A stretch of DNA of 64,000 nucleotides from Ridgeia piscesae (taxonomy: Eukaryota > Annelida > Polychaeta > Sabellida > Siboglinidae): positions 1-64,000 of the forward strand of contig JAODUO010000962.1 of NCBI GenBank assembly GCA_025642075.2, in the 5' to 3' direction. A model generated the notes under the pieces. That model searched no databases, was not told where the DNA came from, and saw only the letters and a list, made by a program, of their open reading frames with translations. Positions 47,216-60,087 of the stretch are shown in pieces; position 1 is the first letter of the stretch, and each line of letters starts with the position of its first letter. The translations under genes and the position numbers were made by a program.

Positions 47216-50200
47216 CCTGTCTTCTTTCAGTGGGCTGTAGATTAATCCATGTTCATTCCAAATGCCCACGTGTCTGTTGGTACAATAGAAAACATTCAGA
47301 CCACTTCCTCTGACCCCCTCTGACCCCCTCTAACCTGCTACAACAAAGAACAAGAAACGTGCACTTGCTGGCAACTATTGTGGGAACAAATCACATTGTC
47401 TTACCGACCTTTGTTTTGTTTCGACAAAGAATGGCCGACACCAGGTAACCACAGCCCAGGACACTGGCAGACACTGCTGGGTTGAGACCACAATTTTAAA
47501 TACAAACATCTACAGATATTAAATTGGTATTGATAATCTGAGTCTGTTCTTCAGATTTGTAGAAGGTTGGCGAAATTGGATAAATGCAGTTGGTTTACTT
47601 AGCAGAACAAGAACACGATTTTGTTTTACCCCTATAAGTACATGAATCAATAATCATAAGGTGAACATAAACAAAATGTCATCATAAGTAATTTAAAACA
47701 CAACTTCAAATGTGTAATAGGGGGTCAGTGGTTCGTGTAAAGACTGAAAAGTTGCTATCACAGGATCCACTCGTAGTAATTAAACATATAATTAACCTCT
47801 CTACAGACGAATGTATAGTATTTTTTACTTCAATACGATTTATATCTCTTTATAGTTAAATTTATCTCTGACGCATATGTACATGCTTCTCTGTAGCACA
47901 AGTAGAAATAATTAATTGACAGTCAAAAAATACATATAACATATATTTGCTTCTATCCTTAAAAATTATGGGCATATTAAAATGTTAATGACTTTATGTA
48001 TTTAACTGACATATGTAACAATCAGAAGGAAGTGACAAAATGAACCAGACAATCTTCTGGAGTAGTTGGAGCACAATTCCTCATCTGCTGGCCTTGTGTC
48101 AGCAGACAATGTAAATGTGCCTAAAGAGATCAGATGTATATCCTCCAGGAACGTGCCAAAAGCAGTTGGAAAAAAACATCGCCAGTAACTTTGTCCATAT
48201 GCGGTCTCTGGATAACAGTCATAATTAAGAACCTCGTTAGCACATTATGATTCCATTAATACAGTCTCAGTAGGGTCACTCAAACTTGTTCAGTTCAGTT
48301 GTGTGATCATCTTATAAATGATGTTCTTGTTAAACATGGTAAAATTGCATTGTATGACAAACTCTTTAGAACCTTGTTAAAGTAAGTTCAAATGCTTTAT
48401 GAAACTGTGCGTTGGATGACAATGTTGTCAACTTACATACTTTACTTACTGTAACTTAGTCCCTTGGTTGACTTCGTCACTGGGTGACATGTGATGCTGC
48501 AGTTCTGATGTTCTGCCATTAATGTTGTTAAAGGCCACGTTAAATCTATTAAAACATCAAGAACACACAGATGACTACCACCAAGTCTGTTAACTTGTCA
48601 TAGGACAGCTGTGCACTGATAGTTCATTAAGTAGTTTATAAACATGAGCAAGAACTGGCAGTGATGTCCACTGACTGTCTCTCTGATTGTACCCCTGACA
48701 GCGATAATAGATGCTTGATGGATGACTTTAGCCAGACTAAAGATCGCAATTTGCACTTTTTCCAAGCGCCATTTTACACCTGCACAAACCCCAACAACGA
48801 ACCCCAGCACTGTACCATATGTGGCCACTTATAGTCCCTTCATGGGTCTCTGTGTGTTGAAATTAAACATGCTCATTTGTGATTTCGGTGGAGGGAGTTT
48901 ACCTGGAGGATTTCACCTGACAGGTGAGGCTTCTTAGACCACCCAGAGTCTTCGATTTCCATCTGTTCCACAGGTGTAAGAGAGGTGGGAAAAGGGAACT
49001 CGGCCCATTAATCATACTGTCATCTGAGGCGGCTAAGCAAAGCTTGTCAGTGGCAGTGTAAGATAGCTATCCAGTAGGTTTGTTTTTTCTCACAACAAGT
49101 GATAACTGACAGTCTGGGATCACTGGTTCTTATGGCAGTTGAAGTCTAACAGTGTCCTGCCCTTGAAGAGGTACGGCAATTGGTAATTGGATGTCTTATT
49201 TTAAGATTGCTGAAAGTGATATCACTAACAGTTGATGTTAAAATATTTGAATATATTTTGAGAGTTTTATTCCTAAAATAAATTGGAGTATTAATTTTAT
49301 TAATCAAATACATCATTTTTATGTGTGAAGTACAGTACTGTTGTAAGTTGACATTTGATATATTTTGGGAATGAATCATAGTTATGTCAGAAAGCAACAC
49401 AATTTGGTCATTAAACATAGCAAACCTGATCGCAATATTCCATAAAAATGGAACATTCTTAGGGGTATGTTAGATGCCATATAGGGGAAGGTCATTCCCC
49501 TCATCCAGGGCTGCATGACACTGACCAGTGGTCAGCTCAGATTTCCACATAAAAGTCCACTTAGTATTTGATGGTATCTGACGTTATCTGGCTGTGATAA
49601 CGTATCTTTGGGGAGGAATAAATCTGGTGCCAAATAACCAATGTGGTCATGTGCCAAAAGCCGAATAGGTAGTCCCAGCGATGTGCCGAAGTCAATAAAA
49701 ATGTCTAGACAAGTTCATGTTTGCTGGCACGAATACTATCTACTGCCTGTTAGGGAAGACTTTAAAATATTATTCTTTACCAAAAAACATTCGTTTAGTT
49801 TCTGCAAGTGGCAGTCGCAGTCATCAAATGCATTGTATGGATTTAATTCGGAGTGTATCTATAAATAGATCTCTGAAAAAATTAATCTTTCCAGACTAAT
49901 ACGTCTTTGAAAGCATTTGTGCTATATGTGAGATGCATAAAGGAATTACCAAAAAAATTTGTTTTGTTGTCCTTATAAATAGTGATAACATCAGTGAGGT
50001 ATGAATGCCATTTGATGTGAATATATAAATAGATTGTTCCAAGTGCTTTGGCAAATGTTGAAGTTGAGTCATTAATCCTTTGGTATTTCATTTGTTTTTG
50101 TGGATCGGAAGGAAGTTGATATCTCAATATAGAGGTCACTCTCTTAAATTATTTTCAGCAGCATGTATTTGTCATCTGCAGTGAATCACACAGTATTATA

Positions 50201-50549
50201 ACTTGTTTGTTTGAAATGCACTAATTGACATCAAGAAATTTGATGTTTGTCCCATATGGTTTTGCTTATTGGCCATTCTAAGTATTTATCTGTCATGTTT
50301 TCACCATACAAGTGACCTTAAAAATATATAACCCATGAATGATATGGTCCATTTATTGTGGCTGACAATTTTGTTTATTTAAAAATATAATCCACATTAA
50401 AAAGAAAAATCTCTGTTATCTTTTTTGGGCCAGACGATCATGGGAAACAACTAAATTATTCTAAAGATTCACACACATGCATTACAATTCAGGTAAAAAT
50501 TATTAAATTAAATACACAGACTCATTATGCTATAGTGGCACATGGTTCA
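47216..50549. other. Unassigned intron sequence
   Basis: No gene, RNA or repeat family was recognised. A three-unit GACCCCCTCT run lies at about 47310-47330. Confidence 0.4.
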
Positions 50550-50795
50550 GCTAACAGAACCCAAGTTTGATCCCTATGCTGCCATGTCAAACTTTGGGTG
50601 AGTATGTTGACTCTACATTGCTCCAGTTCACTCAGTGGTATGAATGAGTACCTGGTTACAGACACTGGTGGATATTTATGTACGAATAGTTTTTGCATTG
50701 TGGCTGGATGCTTCCCAGGGAAGTCAAAATGGTGTTTGATTGAACAGGTCAGCAGGAACTAAAGTGTAAAATGTCTTGATTAGTCCTGACGTCTA
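50550..50795 (-). repeat. Dispersed repeat with tRNA-promoter-like boxes, copy B
   Basis: This is the partner of 6745-6985, same orientation, more diverged. Shared blocks include AGAACCC, TCACTCAGTGGTATGAATGA-like sequence, GATATTTATGTAC and GTGGCTGGATG. The A-box-like segment reads TGGAGCAATGTAG and the B-box-like segment is degraded (GGGATCAAACTTG). Confidence 0.7.
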
Positions 50796-52140
50796 GATTC
50801 TGCATGATATAAAACTTACCTTTATTGTGCATTCACGTTATGTTTGATAAATCCAAAACTTGATGGACGTGTGTAGCAAGAAGCAGCCTGACAGGAATGT
50901 TTTGAAGGTTGGCTTCCAGACTGTATTTGTGATGGCACACAAAGTTATATTGTGTCACAGAACAAACACAACAAAACTAGTTTATTAAATTGTGAAATAA
51001 ATACACGGTTAATTATGAAAGTGTAATGGTAAATGTAACTCAAGACAAAAGTGACCCTGCTGGGTAGTCCGATAGTTCTTTATGTTTGACTATGTCAACC
51101 TTAGTCAGGTTACACAGTCATGTCTTGTGAGAAGGCGCCACCAGTTTCAAATTATAGTTGGTCTGGCATTTCTCATTGAATTCCATTTGGTCTGGCAGAC
51201 GGAATCTTTTCAAATTGGAATCGTAATTCTTTCCTCCAAGGAGGTAAAGAATTTCCCTACCCACAGTGTGTGCAATTTGATGGTGTTGTATGCTCATGGG
51301 AAAGGGTTATTAAACGGGACTGAATTGAGACAGTTATGTGTACATAACTGATATTGTTGACTCATCTGTGATTGATACAGTCTCTTCAGCTGTATGTGGT
51401 GTTTTCATATAATTGAACAATATGTTTGGTACATGTCAATATGCTTTGGAGATTATTTTAGAACATGTCTGAGATGTTGTAATGTAAAGAAGCTGTTGTT
51501 TTCACTCAAGTCCCTATAAAATCTGGGTCTATAAGAATTTGTTGTGTTTGAGCTGTCACCCGTCTTTATGTTTTAATCAAGTATAACATACATGTTTAAT
51601 TCAGTAAATAAAAAGGTAAGCTCTTATCTGTGGATTGTTCAAAGTGACTTATTTTACTACAATTCACTCTGTGTTAGATATATTTAATCAAACATCATCT
51701 CGGCTTATGTGGGAAGTATTCAGCAATGCTTTAATTACTAGGCAAAGGTATTCATACTCAGCTGTCCACCACTGTCTATAGCTGGATACTCATCTGGACA
51801 GCTGAGTGGACTGAAGCAGTGTGGAGTGAATACACTTACTTTTGGTTCAAATTCTGAGTCTGACGCTACGATGTGTATCCACTACACTGCTGGGCTCATC
51901 AAAATGTCATAGGAATCAGAACTGTAGGATTTGTACACCCAAACCACTGTCATATTTAGGGAGCAAGAGAGCACCTCCTAATGATGGCTCAAGGTACATT
52001 TTGTGACCCTCATTTACTGGGGTTCACAGATTTCCACATCAATGAAAGATCCTGGCTATGTCCCTAACTCAACCCTGGGCCAAAGTGCCAAAATAATTCT
52101 CTGGGTGGTGGGCTATGGGTGCAGAAGACCAGGGAATGTT
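50796..52140. other. Unassigned intron sequence
   Basis: No gene was recognised. GCTGAGTGG near 51801 and GGTTCAAATTC near 51843 resemble tRNA-promoter boxes at a plausible spacing, but no second copy was found to support a SINE. Confidence 0.35.
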
Positions 52141-52305
52141 CCCTTCCCTTCCCTTCCCTTCCCTTCCCTTCCCTTCCCTTCCCTTCCCTTCCCTTCCCTT
52201 CCCTTCCCTTCCCTTCCCTTCCCTTCCCTTCCCTTCCCTTCCCTTCCCTTCCCTTCCCTTCCCTTCCCTTCCCTTCCCTTCCCTTCCCTTCCCTTCCCTT
52301 CCCTT
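52141..52305. repeat. CCCTT pentanucleotide array, 33 copies
   Basis: A perfect CCCTT repeat of 165 bp with no interruption. All six frames stay open (for example LPFPS on +), so the overlapping open frames are artefacts. Confidence 0.98.
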
Positions 52306-53499
52306 CATCCCACTGTATCCATCCCCTAAGTGACTAAGTGTACATTTTCTTGCTTCTTTTCCACAAGCCAGGTGCCCGGCTTGTCCACACCAAATGGCCC
52401 GGTAGATTGGCTCTTGGGATTTGAACCAAGCACAACCTGGTTATTGTGTTAGCTGAATAACAAGGGGTCAGCTACTTACAGACCATGTGAAAACTTGTGA
52501 CGTCTTAAAACTTAGTGCATTTTAATGATCTGCCAACATGCATGTACGTGCTGCCATCTCGTGTCATCTTCAGTAAGTAATAAGTGATCATGTTCGCATC
52601 TATTACTTCAAAAATTACATTGCAACTGCATATTACATGTACATTGCATTTGGACAAAGAATGGTCTTAATCCATGATTACCATTATAACTGTAAAAATC
52701 TGTGCACGTGGACATGTAACAATAATTGTAAAATGTCAACCATCCATAGATATATACACTGTAGTACACAAAATTACTTTTGCCGTCTGAAAATATACAA
52801 TCATTCTGTATCACATGTATTGGACATGTCAGAATAACAAATGTTTCAAATAAATGTTATACATTGTATAGAAATCTCTAGATTCTTCGGGTGTTGGAAA
52901 ACAACCAGGGTCCAAATGCTTATTGTCATTATTGCACTAAATCAACACATGGGGTAATACAAGAGAAGAATTTGGCCAACTTTTTGCCACCTTTAAGAGC
53001 ACACCCAAGTTAGCGGAACAACAGTAAAAGTAGATGAAGCATAAATGTTGTCACAAGGACTGTGTTGTTTTACCATGGTCTTTCACAGGCTCGTCGACAC
53101 ACACACACACGTGCTACGATTGCAAATCACAAACTTTAATGCAGCATTTGCAAGTAGTCTTGACATTTAGTAGAATTTAACGACTTGAGTAAGAGGTTAG
53201 TTTCTGAAGTGTTATGACACAAATGTTACAGAACACCCCTCTCTCTTGTTATGGAGGTAGTTTCTTGGTGACAAAACGTTTTTATTTGTTTCCAAATTCT
53301 TTCAGATAATAGAAGTGATTCTTTGTTCCCAGTGGAGGTTTAAATGTTTAAACATACTGTTGCTTATTTTAATTCAACACTAATTACATTTAACATATTT
53401 TTAATGCTATGTAGTTGATAAAAAAAGTTGTTAGCAAGCTATTTATCTTTTCCCTTCAAAATCTGTCCAATCATAATTTTGTTGTGTTGTTGTTTACAG
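52306..53499. other. Intron 1 distal part
   Basis: No gene or repeat was recognised. It ends in the pyrimidine-rich acceptor of BicC exon 2 (TGTTGTTTACAG). Confidence 0.45.
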
Positions 53500-53546
53500 C
53501 GGCTGTGGACGGGAACGCTGACTACGCCGAAGACTTCTTCCTCAAG
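53500..53546 (+). CDS. BicC: Bicaudal-C homologue, coding exon 2
   Basis: A 47-bp micro-exon between TTTACAG and GTAAAC. Joined to the single base carried from exon 1, it encodes 16 residues: AAVDGNADYAEDFFLK. This aligns with the AAAEGKGRSGEDFFQK segment that follows the same Arg/Lys-rich helix in vertebrate BICC1 (family knowledge). The upstream join is phase 1 and the downstream join is phase 0. The exon is too small for gene finders that lack splice models. Both splice sites and the protein match make it secure. Confidence 0.9.
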
Positions 53547-54514
53547 GTAAACAAACTGGTTTTAATAATAATACTGGTACTTTATTTAGTAATTAAATTT
53601 TATTAACCTTGGGAAAGAGCACTAAATTGTAATATGAACATTATTGTAGAAACTGACCAGATCGTCTCAGTTTGCTGCTGATTTCAACAAAGAAACTAAA
53701 CACAAAAATAGAGTTAAACTATTTAGATGGTTTTTGACAAAGATTGTCACATAACATAATGACACACACTAACCCATGATATACAATACAGATTTTTTGG
53801 TGGATTTCTACCATGTTATCGAACAGCTTCCTAACGTATTTTAATTAGGTGACGCAGATAGTCTGCGGTGAAATTCACTGTTAGTACGTCCTAATTAAAT
53901 ATGGCATGGCAACTGTGGCAAACTCAAGTGAAATATCTATTCTGGTTGTTAGGGGCGTAGTTTTTGTTATTCTGGAGAATCATTCTAGTGGACTGCGTAT
54001 TATGTTTCAATCCGTAAGGCAACCTGCCAGTGTAGAAAGTCAAAGCATCTCGCAGTCTTCCTGTTTGCCTCGTGGCCACTGGTTTGATTATGTTACCTCA
54101 TTAATTGTTGATTCGTATGGTTCTCGCCATATGCACCAGTAGTATGTTGGGTAATAATGAGGTTAATTATTTAAGTTCATTAATCACGATGCTGGAGTGG
54201 GGGTGGTGTTGATGCATGCACATGCGACCAGCCAAATGAGCAAATAAACTATTAAATTGATCAATGGAATAAACTCTAGACAATTCTACGCTGAATGGTT
54301 ATGTGGAAAGTTCGCAGTTCTCTGTCGAGGAAGTCATTGAACGGGTAAATTTAATATAGTTACATCTCATTTTACGGTCACTATAAAGGGAAGCTGAAAT
54401 ACTTGAATAGCCATTGCCCAGACATAAGTACATACCATTTACCATGACTTGCTGATGACCGAGCCACAATATATTTGAAATAATTTGCCAAACTTGGATA
54501 TAATTGAGCACCGT

Positions 54515-54598
54515 GTGCCTAAGTCAGTGTGCCTAAGTCAGTGTGCCTAAGTCAGTGTGCCTAAGTCAGTGTGCCTAAGTCAGTGTGCCTAAGTCAGC
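54515..54598. repeat. 14-bp tandem repeat, six copies
   Basis: The unit is GTGCCTAAGTCAGT, repeated six times almost perfectly. Confidence 0.95.
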
Positions 54599-54940
54599 TT
54601 TTTATGTTTTATGTCTCGTTGCTTTAACCTTGTTTGTGGGAAAATAGCTCAGATGAGCTAATGTTATCAAATTCACATGTAAACCGATGTTAAATAAAGG
54701 TTCTTGTATCTTGTACCATGTTATGCTCAAGTTGCATTTGGTTTGAGATGATAGGAGCTACTCAGACCAAATGCAGCTTAAATGTAACATGGCACTGCCA
54801 CAGCCACCCGGCGGTCAATGATATATACCAGAGGGTAAGTGTGATCAATTATTTAAAATATACCATGGCTCTGTACTCATCAAATCATGGCCACATATCT
54901 TCTAAATGGTACGTTCTTATGTTTGGGCAATGGTTGTTCT

Positions 54941-55016
54941 GTTATAGCTACTTCCTGTTATAGCTACTTCCTGTTATAGCTACTTCCTGTTATAGCTACT
55001 TCCTGTTATAGCTACA
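54941..55016. repeat. 16-bp tandem repeat, nearly five copies
   Basis: The unit is GTTATAGCTACTTCCT, repeated four times perfectly plus one partial copy. Confidence 0.95.
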
Positions 55017-56557
55017 CAAGTTTACCATTACAACGACATATTAAGGAAGCAATTAAGTAAGCGTTAAAACTGATATCTGCTGAGATCTGACTCTTGGTCA
55101 AAGAGGTCATCTCATATTCATAATTTACCCATTCGTTGATTGCTACTTTATAATCTTTGAAATTTATTTTAGGGAATCTTTGAAGTGGCATTAGTGATAT
55201 TTGTGTTAACATGTTTTATAAATCATTTACTAAAAACGAAGCAGAGTTTGAATGCAACATCAATGAAGATAGCATTTCAGTGAAACCACCATTTGCTTGA
55301 CTTTGGTGTTGCGTGGAAAAATCTCCACTGCAAAGGCTGCTGGCTATTCACTCTGAGACAACAGCTATTTTAGATTATGCCTTTGGCTCCTTTCTCTGTA
55401 GCTGCTGGTAGGAAGGACTCCAGTCATGGATTGTTCACATTTGCCGTTTGTGTTCTTAACATTCATAGAAATGTTTCAAAAGGTATTTTATGTTGACCGG
55501 GAATGTCTTTTGTTACAACGATGGAATGTTTTGTTTCAAATTGCAGGTGCACTTGAAGACACCCTGTTGTGTGCTAACTCTTTCTTGACCTTGCGTTTTG
55601 TTTTCTTCAGATGTATCTGTCTGTTTATGATGTTTCTGTTTTTTGCAATGTTTGAAACAGTTATTATATTGATGAGAGATACACTAGAAATATAACAGTA
55701 ATATGATGAATGCATTTTTTGCTCATTTTTTCTCAATCAAGTAAATAATATAAATCAAAAATCAAATATAGTATAATTATAAATCAAAAATGTAATATGT
55801 AGGTAGTTAGAAGACTACTACCGGTAATGTTATTTTCAGGTACAGTTACATGTATATATTGCACACCATCATAAATTGTGCATCTATGGACATTACACAC
55901 ATTATTACAATTTATAAATGTTGTTTTATATACAGCTGTAGTAGCTCGATATGTGTGATTGTTAAGTGGAATCTTATAATTAAATTTTTATCTTCTACCT
56001 ATTGCTGCTTTAGTTGACACATGTCCGACTGAACCTGGTGTTGTTTTGATTTTCCTTGATAACATTTCTGAAAGACCTCTGTTGGACAGTTTGTACTTGA
56101 TAAATATAGTAATCAGATCTGTAGTTTTGCACAGACCTGTGGAAGAATTCTCTTTAGCAGAAGGGAAAGATAACAAAATTGAAAGGGTCAGTAGGAAAAG
56201 AAAGACGGATGACTTGAAGCTGGGGAAAGAACTCAACATAATGGTTTAATTCAGGTGAAATGGCACGGACAGCAATCGAACAAAAACATGCGGAAAGAAT
56301 GTGGCCAACAGCCAACTAACAGCTTCGATTTAAAACCCCTTTTTCCCAGCCTGTCCCTGCTGGGAAAGGTGTGGCGTCACGGGGAAATCGAGGAAATGTT
56401 CGTTATGCATGACTGAAAGAAGGTGGAAAGTTTCCTTGCACTGGAGGGTGGTCTAGTTTGATGAAATCTCTAGGGTGCCTTAGCCCTAAAGCGACAGGTG
56501 GGCAGTCACGTTAAATTAGGGTCTGGCAATGGAATAAGGAACATGGTGTGTCCTCAG

Positions 56558-56758
56558 GATTGTGTTGGGAGTAGGAGGGGTGAATGACCCGAGAGGGAAG
56601 GGTAGGGAGGGAGAGGTATTAGGAGGGGGAGGGGTGCTTGGTCTTAGAGGGAAAGGTAGGAAGGAAGTTAGGGGTGTTAGGGTGGAAGGGGTGCTTGGTC
56701 ATAGAGGGAAGGGTGTGGTGGCAGTTATATTTAGGGTTGGGGGTTTTAGGGGTTAACA
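56558..56758 (+). repeat. G-rich imperfect minisatellite
   Basis: Units containing GAGGGAAGGGTAGG and GGGGTGCTTGGTC recur about every 55-60 bp. The + strand has many GGG runs and could form G-quadruplexes. The Gly/Val/Arg open frame over it looks composition-driven. Confidence 0.75.
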
Positions 56759-57359
56759 TTTGAAACATTAGACTGTGAACATATATTCACAGACTTAGAA
56801 TATTGTCTAATTTCAATACTTAAAAAATAACAGAAAATAAAATTACATATTTTGTGTCACATTATTTTATAAATATATTGGGTACAATTCTTCAAAAGGA
56901 TATGTTGCATTAGTTAAAATATTAATCATAAAGTACAGCTACTGTTATGGTGATTACAAATATGTTCCATTGCTACATACAGGATCACTTGCAATAGTTA
57001 TGATAACCACAACTATTTGATTATTGATTTATAAAGTAGAATTACAAAGTCATGTACATTCCTAATTAGTAAGATTATTGATTATCCTTAATCAGGGTTT
57101 TATGTGAATTCGTGCATTCCTGATATCTTGCACATTGGTCGGATAAATTACAAAACCTCGTAACTACTAAATAAAACACCACTAATTATTTACACAGCCT
57201 CATAAAATCCAATTACGTGGCTGTTTGCGTCAGTTCCACCCCTGTACAAGATGACACTTGTCCTTGTCTTCTCATTTACTTTCATTTTCTTCCACTCACC
57301 TGTCTTGCACTCTCCACCAATCATCTCCACTCTTTTCTTTTTTCCTCTCATCCTCCACT

Positions 57360-57450
57360 CCTCTCCAAATCCCTCCTACCAGCAATCCCTCTTTACACAA
57401 TCCTCCCATCGTAGTCTAGGTCGTCCTGGCTTCCTTTTCCCTTCCACTCT
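57360..57450 (-). pseudogene. Non-LTR retrotransposon C-terminal relic
   Basis: The minus strand from 57447 encodes EGKRKPGRPRLRWEDCVKRD, then CW and a stop. The pattern GRPRxRWxDxVKRD is a hallmark of the far C-terminus of several LINE ORF2 proteins. Only this short piece is recognisable and a stop follows at once, so it is an isolated dead fragment within BicC intron 2. The clade cannot be assigned. Confidence 0.6.
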
Positions 57451-58224
57451 TCAGGGATCTGCTGCATTAGTTAGCACTTTTATGTGTTAAACTTATTCAT
57501 CACTAACAATTAACATGTTGTAAAACAATCAATTATATATAATAGATAATAACCCCACTTTTATACCAGTTTTTCCTTATATCCATGCAGCCTTGGCCAG
57601 TCACAGCCGTCACAAAATCACACAACGTGACTGCATTTTTTCACCCTACACTTGCATTGTTATACAGCCTATACAGCCATCACCTATCTACATCTATCTC
57701 ATCACCAGTTGGGGCCTTCAAAGATGAAGTGTGGCACTTAGCCACTGAAATGACCCTGGAAATTACAGTGGTGGAATGCCGGTGAATTCACCCTGATGAA
57801 TTGCTTTCTCCCAACTTGTTAAGCATCGTTTGACTTTGGGTATAAAGCCATTATCAACCCTAAGCAGCTTCTGACAGCAGATGTATTGTGTTCGTGGAAC
57901 TCTGTCAACGTCAGGAGTGTCGCTGTCTGCAACTTCAGTACTCATGTTATGGTTGACCAGGACAAGCGACAGATTGTTGTTTTTAGATTGTCTTTACAGT
58001 GCAAATGTGAACATTTGTGCTGTGCTTTCATATAGTATTGTGTAATGGTACATGTTACTGTTATTTTCAATGTTGGTACATTACATATTCTTTTTATTGA
58101 TTTTTTTTCATGGATTCTAATTTAGAATAAACGTTTTGTATTATAAGTAGACTTCTAAGTTGTAACATGTAAGATGTCTGAGAGCAATCGATGATGGTTG
58201 GGTGATAGGTGCTGTATAAATATG

Positions 58225-58232
58225 TATATATG

Positions 58233-58288
<56 letters not shown>
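58225..58288. repeat. TA microsatellite
   Basis: Pure TA repeat preceded by a few GTATATATGTA units. Confidence 0.95.
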
Positions 58289-58291
<3 letters not shown>

Positions 58292-60017
58292 TCATCTAAT
58301 AAAAATACCTGGCATCTAGACTACATAAAACATTTTTAGAATTATATTAATGAAATAATACAATATAATACAATACAATAACGTTTAATGGTCCAAAATG
58401 GGAAATTCACATAGTAGACATTCACGCAACACAATAATATTAGTTTTTTGTTTACATAATAATGTTAAATATAGTAGTAGTGCTAAATGTTTCTCCACTG
58501 TATCCCCAATCACTTTCCCCTCCCTGATCTCACATTGAGCAGCCTGATGGAAATTGGCAGAAAATTTTGCAATATTGGTTCATGCATAGTCTTTCAGACA
58601 GATATCTACAGCCAGTTTTGCAACAGAACCAAATTTGTGCAGTGGATGAGAAGTGTTAATAAGTAATTTTATGTGAGATTTATTTTTAATCAAAATACTA
58701 TAATAATACATAAATTAGCAGGATTTTACTTAGGCCTTTGACCTGACACCAGATGGTGACTTTGACATGGACATTCAGTTATATATTTTCTCTTCCATCA
58801 TTCGTCTTGATCCACATGAAGCAGCTGCTGTAAGCTCCATTGACACCAGTTACAAATGTAATCCTAAATCCATGACTTTTGTCTTTGAAGCCTCATTTTG
58901 TGAAATTGATTGGCATGTGAACTACGGTCCAATTTTTTTCTTTGCCATAAAATTCCCCATGAAGCAACTCGTATCCTAATTGTTTCATGAGGCACCATCT
59001 TGGGAGACTGAGATGGTCAGGTCCAGGCATCTGTTGAGTGCAGTCTGAGCACGACTGGACTCAAGACAGAGCAGTGTAGTTGTGTAGGAAACATACGTTA
59101 TATACTTGTCTTGAATTTGTATACAATATCAAAACGATTAATCTCAAGTGTAATATACAATCTCTGTGTTTACAATTATAATTTGTTATTAAATAAGTAT
59201 ATTCCACTTTCACAGAGGACACCAGGTGGCAGCATATGTACTCAACCAAATTCCCTGAAGACAACAGTTTATGTGTGTCACAGATACTGACAAGCATTTA
59301 TAACCTCTTGGATTTCATGCATATAAGTTTGTAAATGTACTAACAAATGCATAAAAACAAGCCTGTTTGTGTGAATTTTCTTTTGAAATGACCAGAAATT
59401 TGAGTGAGGAGTTTCCGGGTACACCGCAGATGGATACTATAAACTTGTGAATCTCATGTCACATGATTGAGACTTGGTACAATGAGGATAGCACATGTCA
59501 ATTGTGGATTATAATAAAACGTTCACTGGATTATGGCTGTGAGCAGACGACACTTGAGATAATGGCCATAGTACTATCTTATCAGTCACATGAAATCTAA
59601 TCTACACACTTCTGTTTTTATTATACACCCACTACTGGAAGAAACAAAACAGATGTAGACATAAAGCGAACAAATGTTTTTGTACAAACTACACATATTT
59701 ACTTTTAAATAATTCTTTGGTTTTTATGAAAGATCTCATCCAGCCTTTGTAAACAGTAGGCTGCATTTCTCAGTTTGTTTACAGATGTGGTGACTGATCA
59801 TAAACAACTGACAAGATGGCCGCTAAGGATTATTGTTGTTGACTGCTCATTCACCAGATGGCAGCACTGGGATCACCACTTGGCACATTGGTGTTTATAT
59901 TGGCTGCTATTTAATGCCACTGGATTAGGTGGTGTCTGTTACATTCAGTTCTGTTGTTCTTTGCGATATATTTGGTAAGAGTATATATGCCAAATAACGC
60001 ATTTGTTTTGCTTCCAG

Positions 60018-60087
60018 GTTATGGAAGACACGAATACACAAATATCATGGCCGTCCAAGTTAAAGATAGGAGCAAAATCAAAGAAAG
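60018..60087 (+). CDS. BicC: Bicaudal-C homologue, coding exon 3
   Basis: A 70-bp exon between CTTCCAG and GTGAG. It encodes VMEDTNTQISWPSKLKIGAKSKK plus the first base of the next codon (expected Asp). It is almost identical to the IMEETNTQIAWPSKLKIGAKSKKD stretch of BICC1, the start of the first KH-type region. The join to exon 2 is phase 0 and the exit is phase 1. The KH core, later KH domains and the C-terminal SAM domain must lie beyond 64000. This near-identity is the strongest evidence for the gene. Confidence 0.94.

Larger units (their letters stand above)
53547..60017 (+). other. BicC: BicC intron 2 (about 6.5 kb)
   Basis: It begins GTAAAC and ends CTTCCAG. It holds short tandem arrays and a LINE relic listed separately. 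The rest is AT-rich DNA in which no gene was recognised (for example 53550-54510, 55020-56540 and 58290-60017). Confidence 0.85.

Noticed and set aside
51801..51853. GCTGAGTGG and GGTTCAAATTC as A/B boxes of a tRNA gene
   Set aside because: The surrounding sequence does not fold into tRNA arms, and there is no repeat copy to support a SINE.
52003..52337. PFPSL-type repeat proteins
   Set aside because: They arise from the perfect CCCTT array, open in all frames.
52416..52427. B-box-like GGTTCAAATCCC on the minus strand, suggesting a tRNA or SINE
   Set aside because: No convincing A box or cloverleaf around it and no second copy found in the window.
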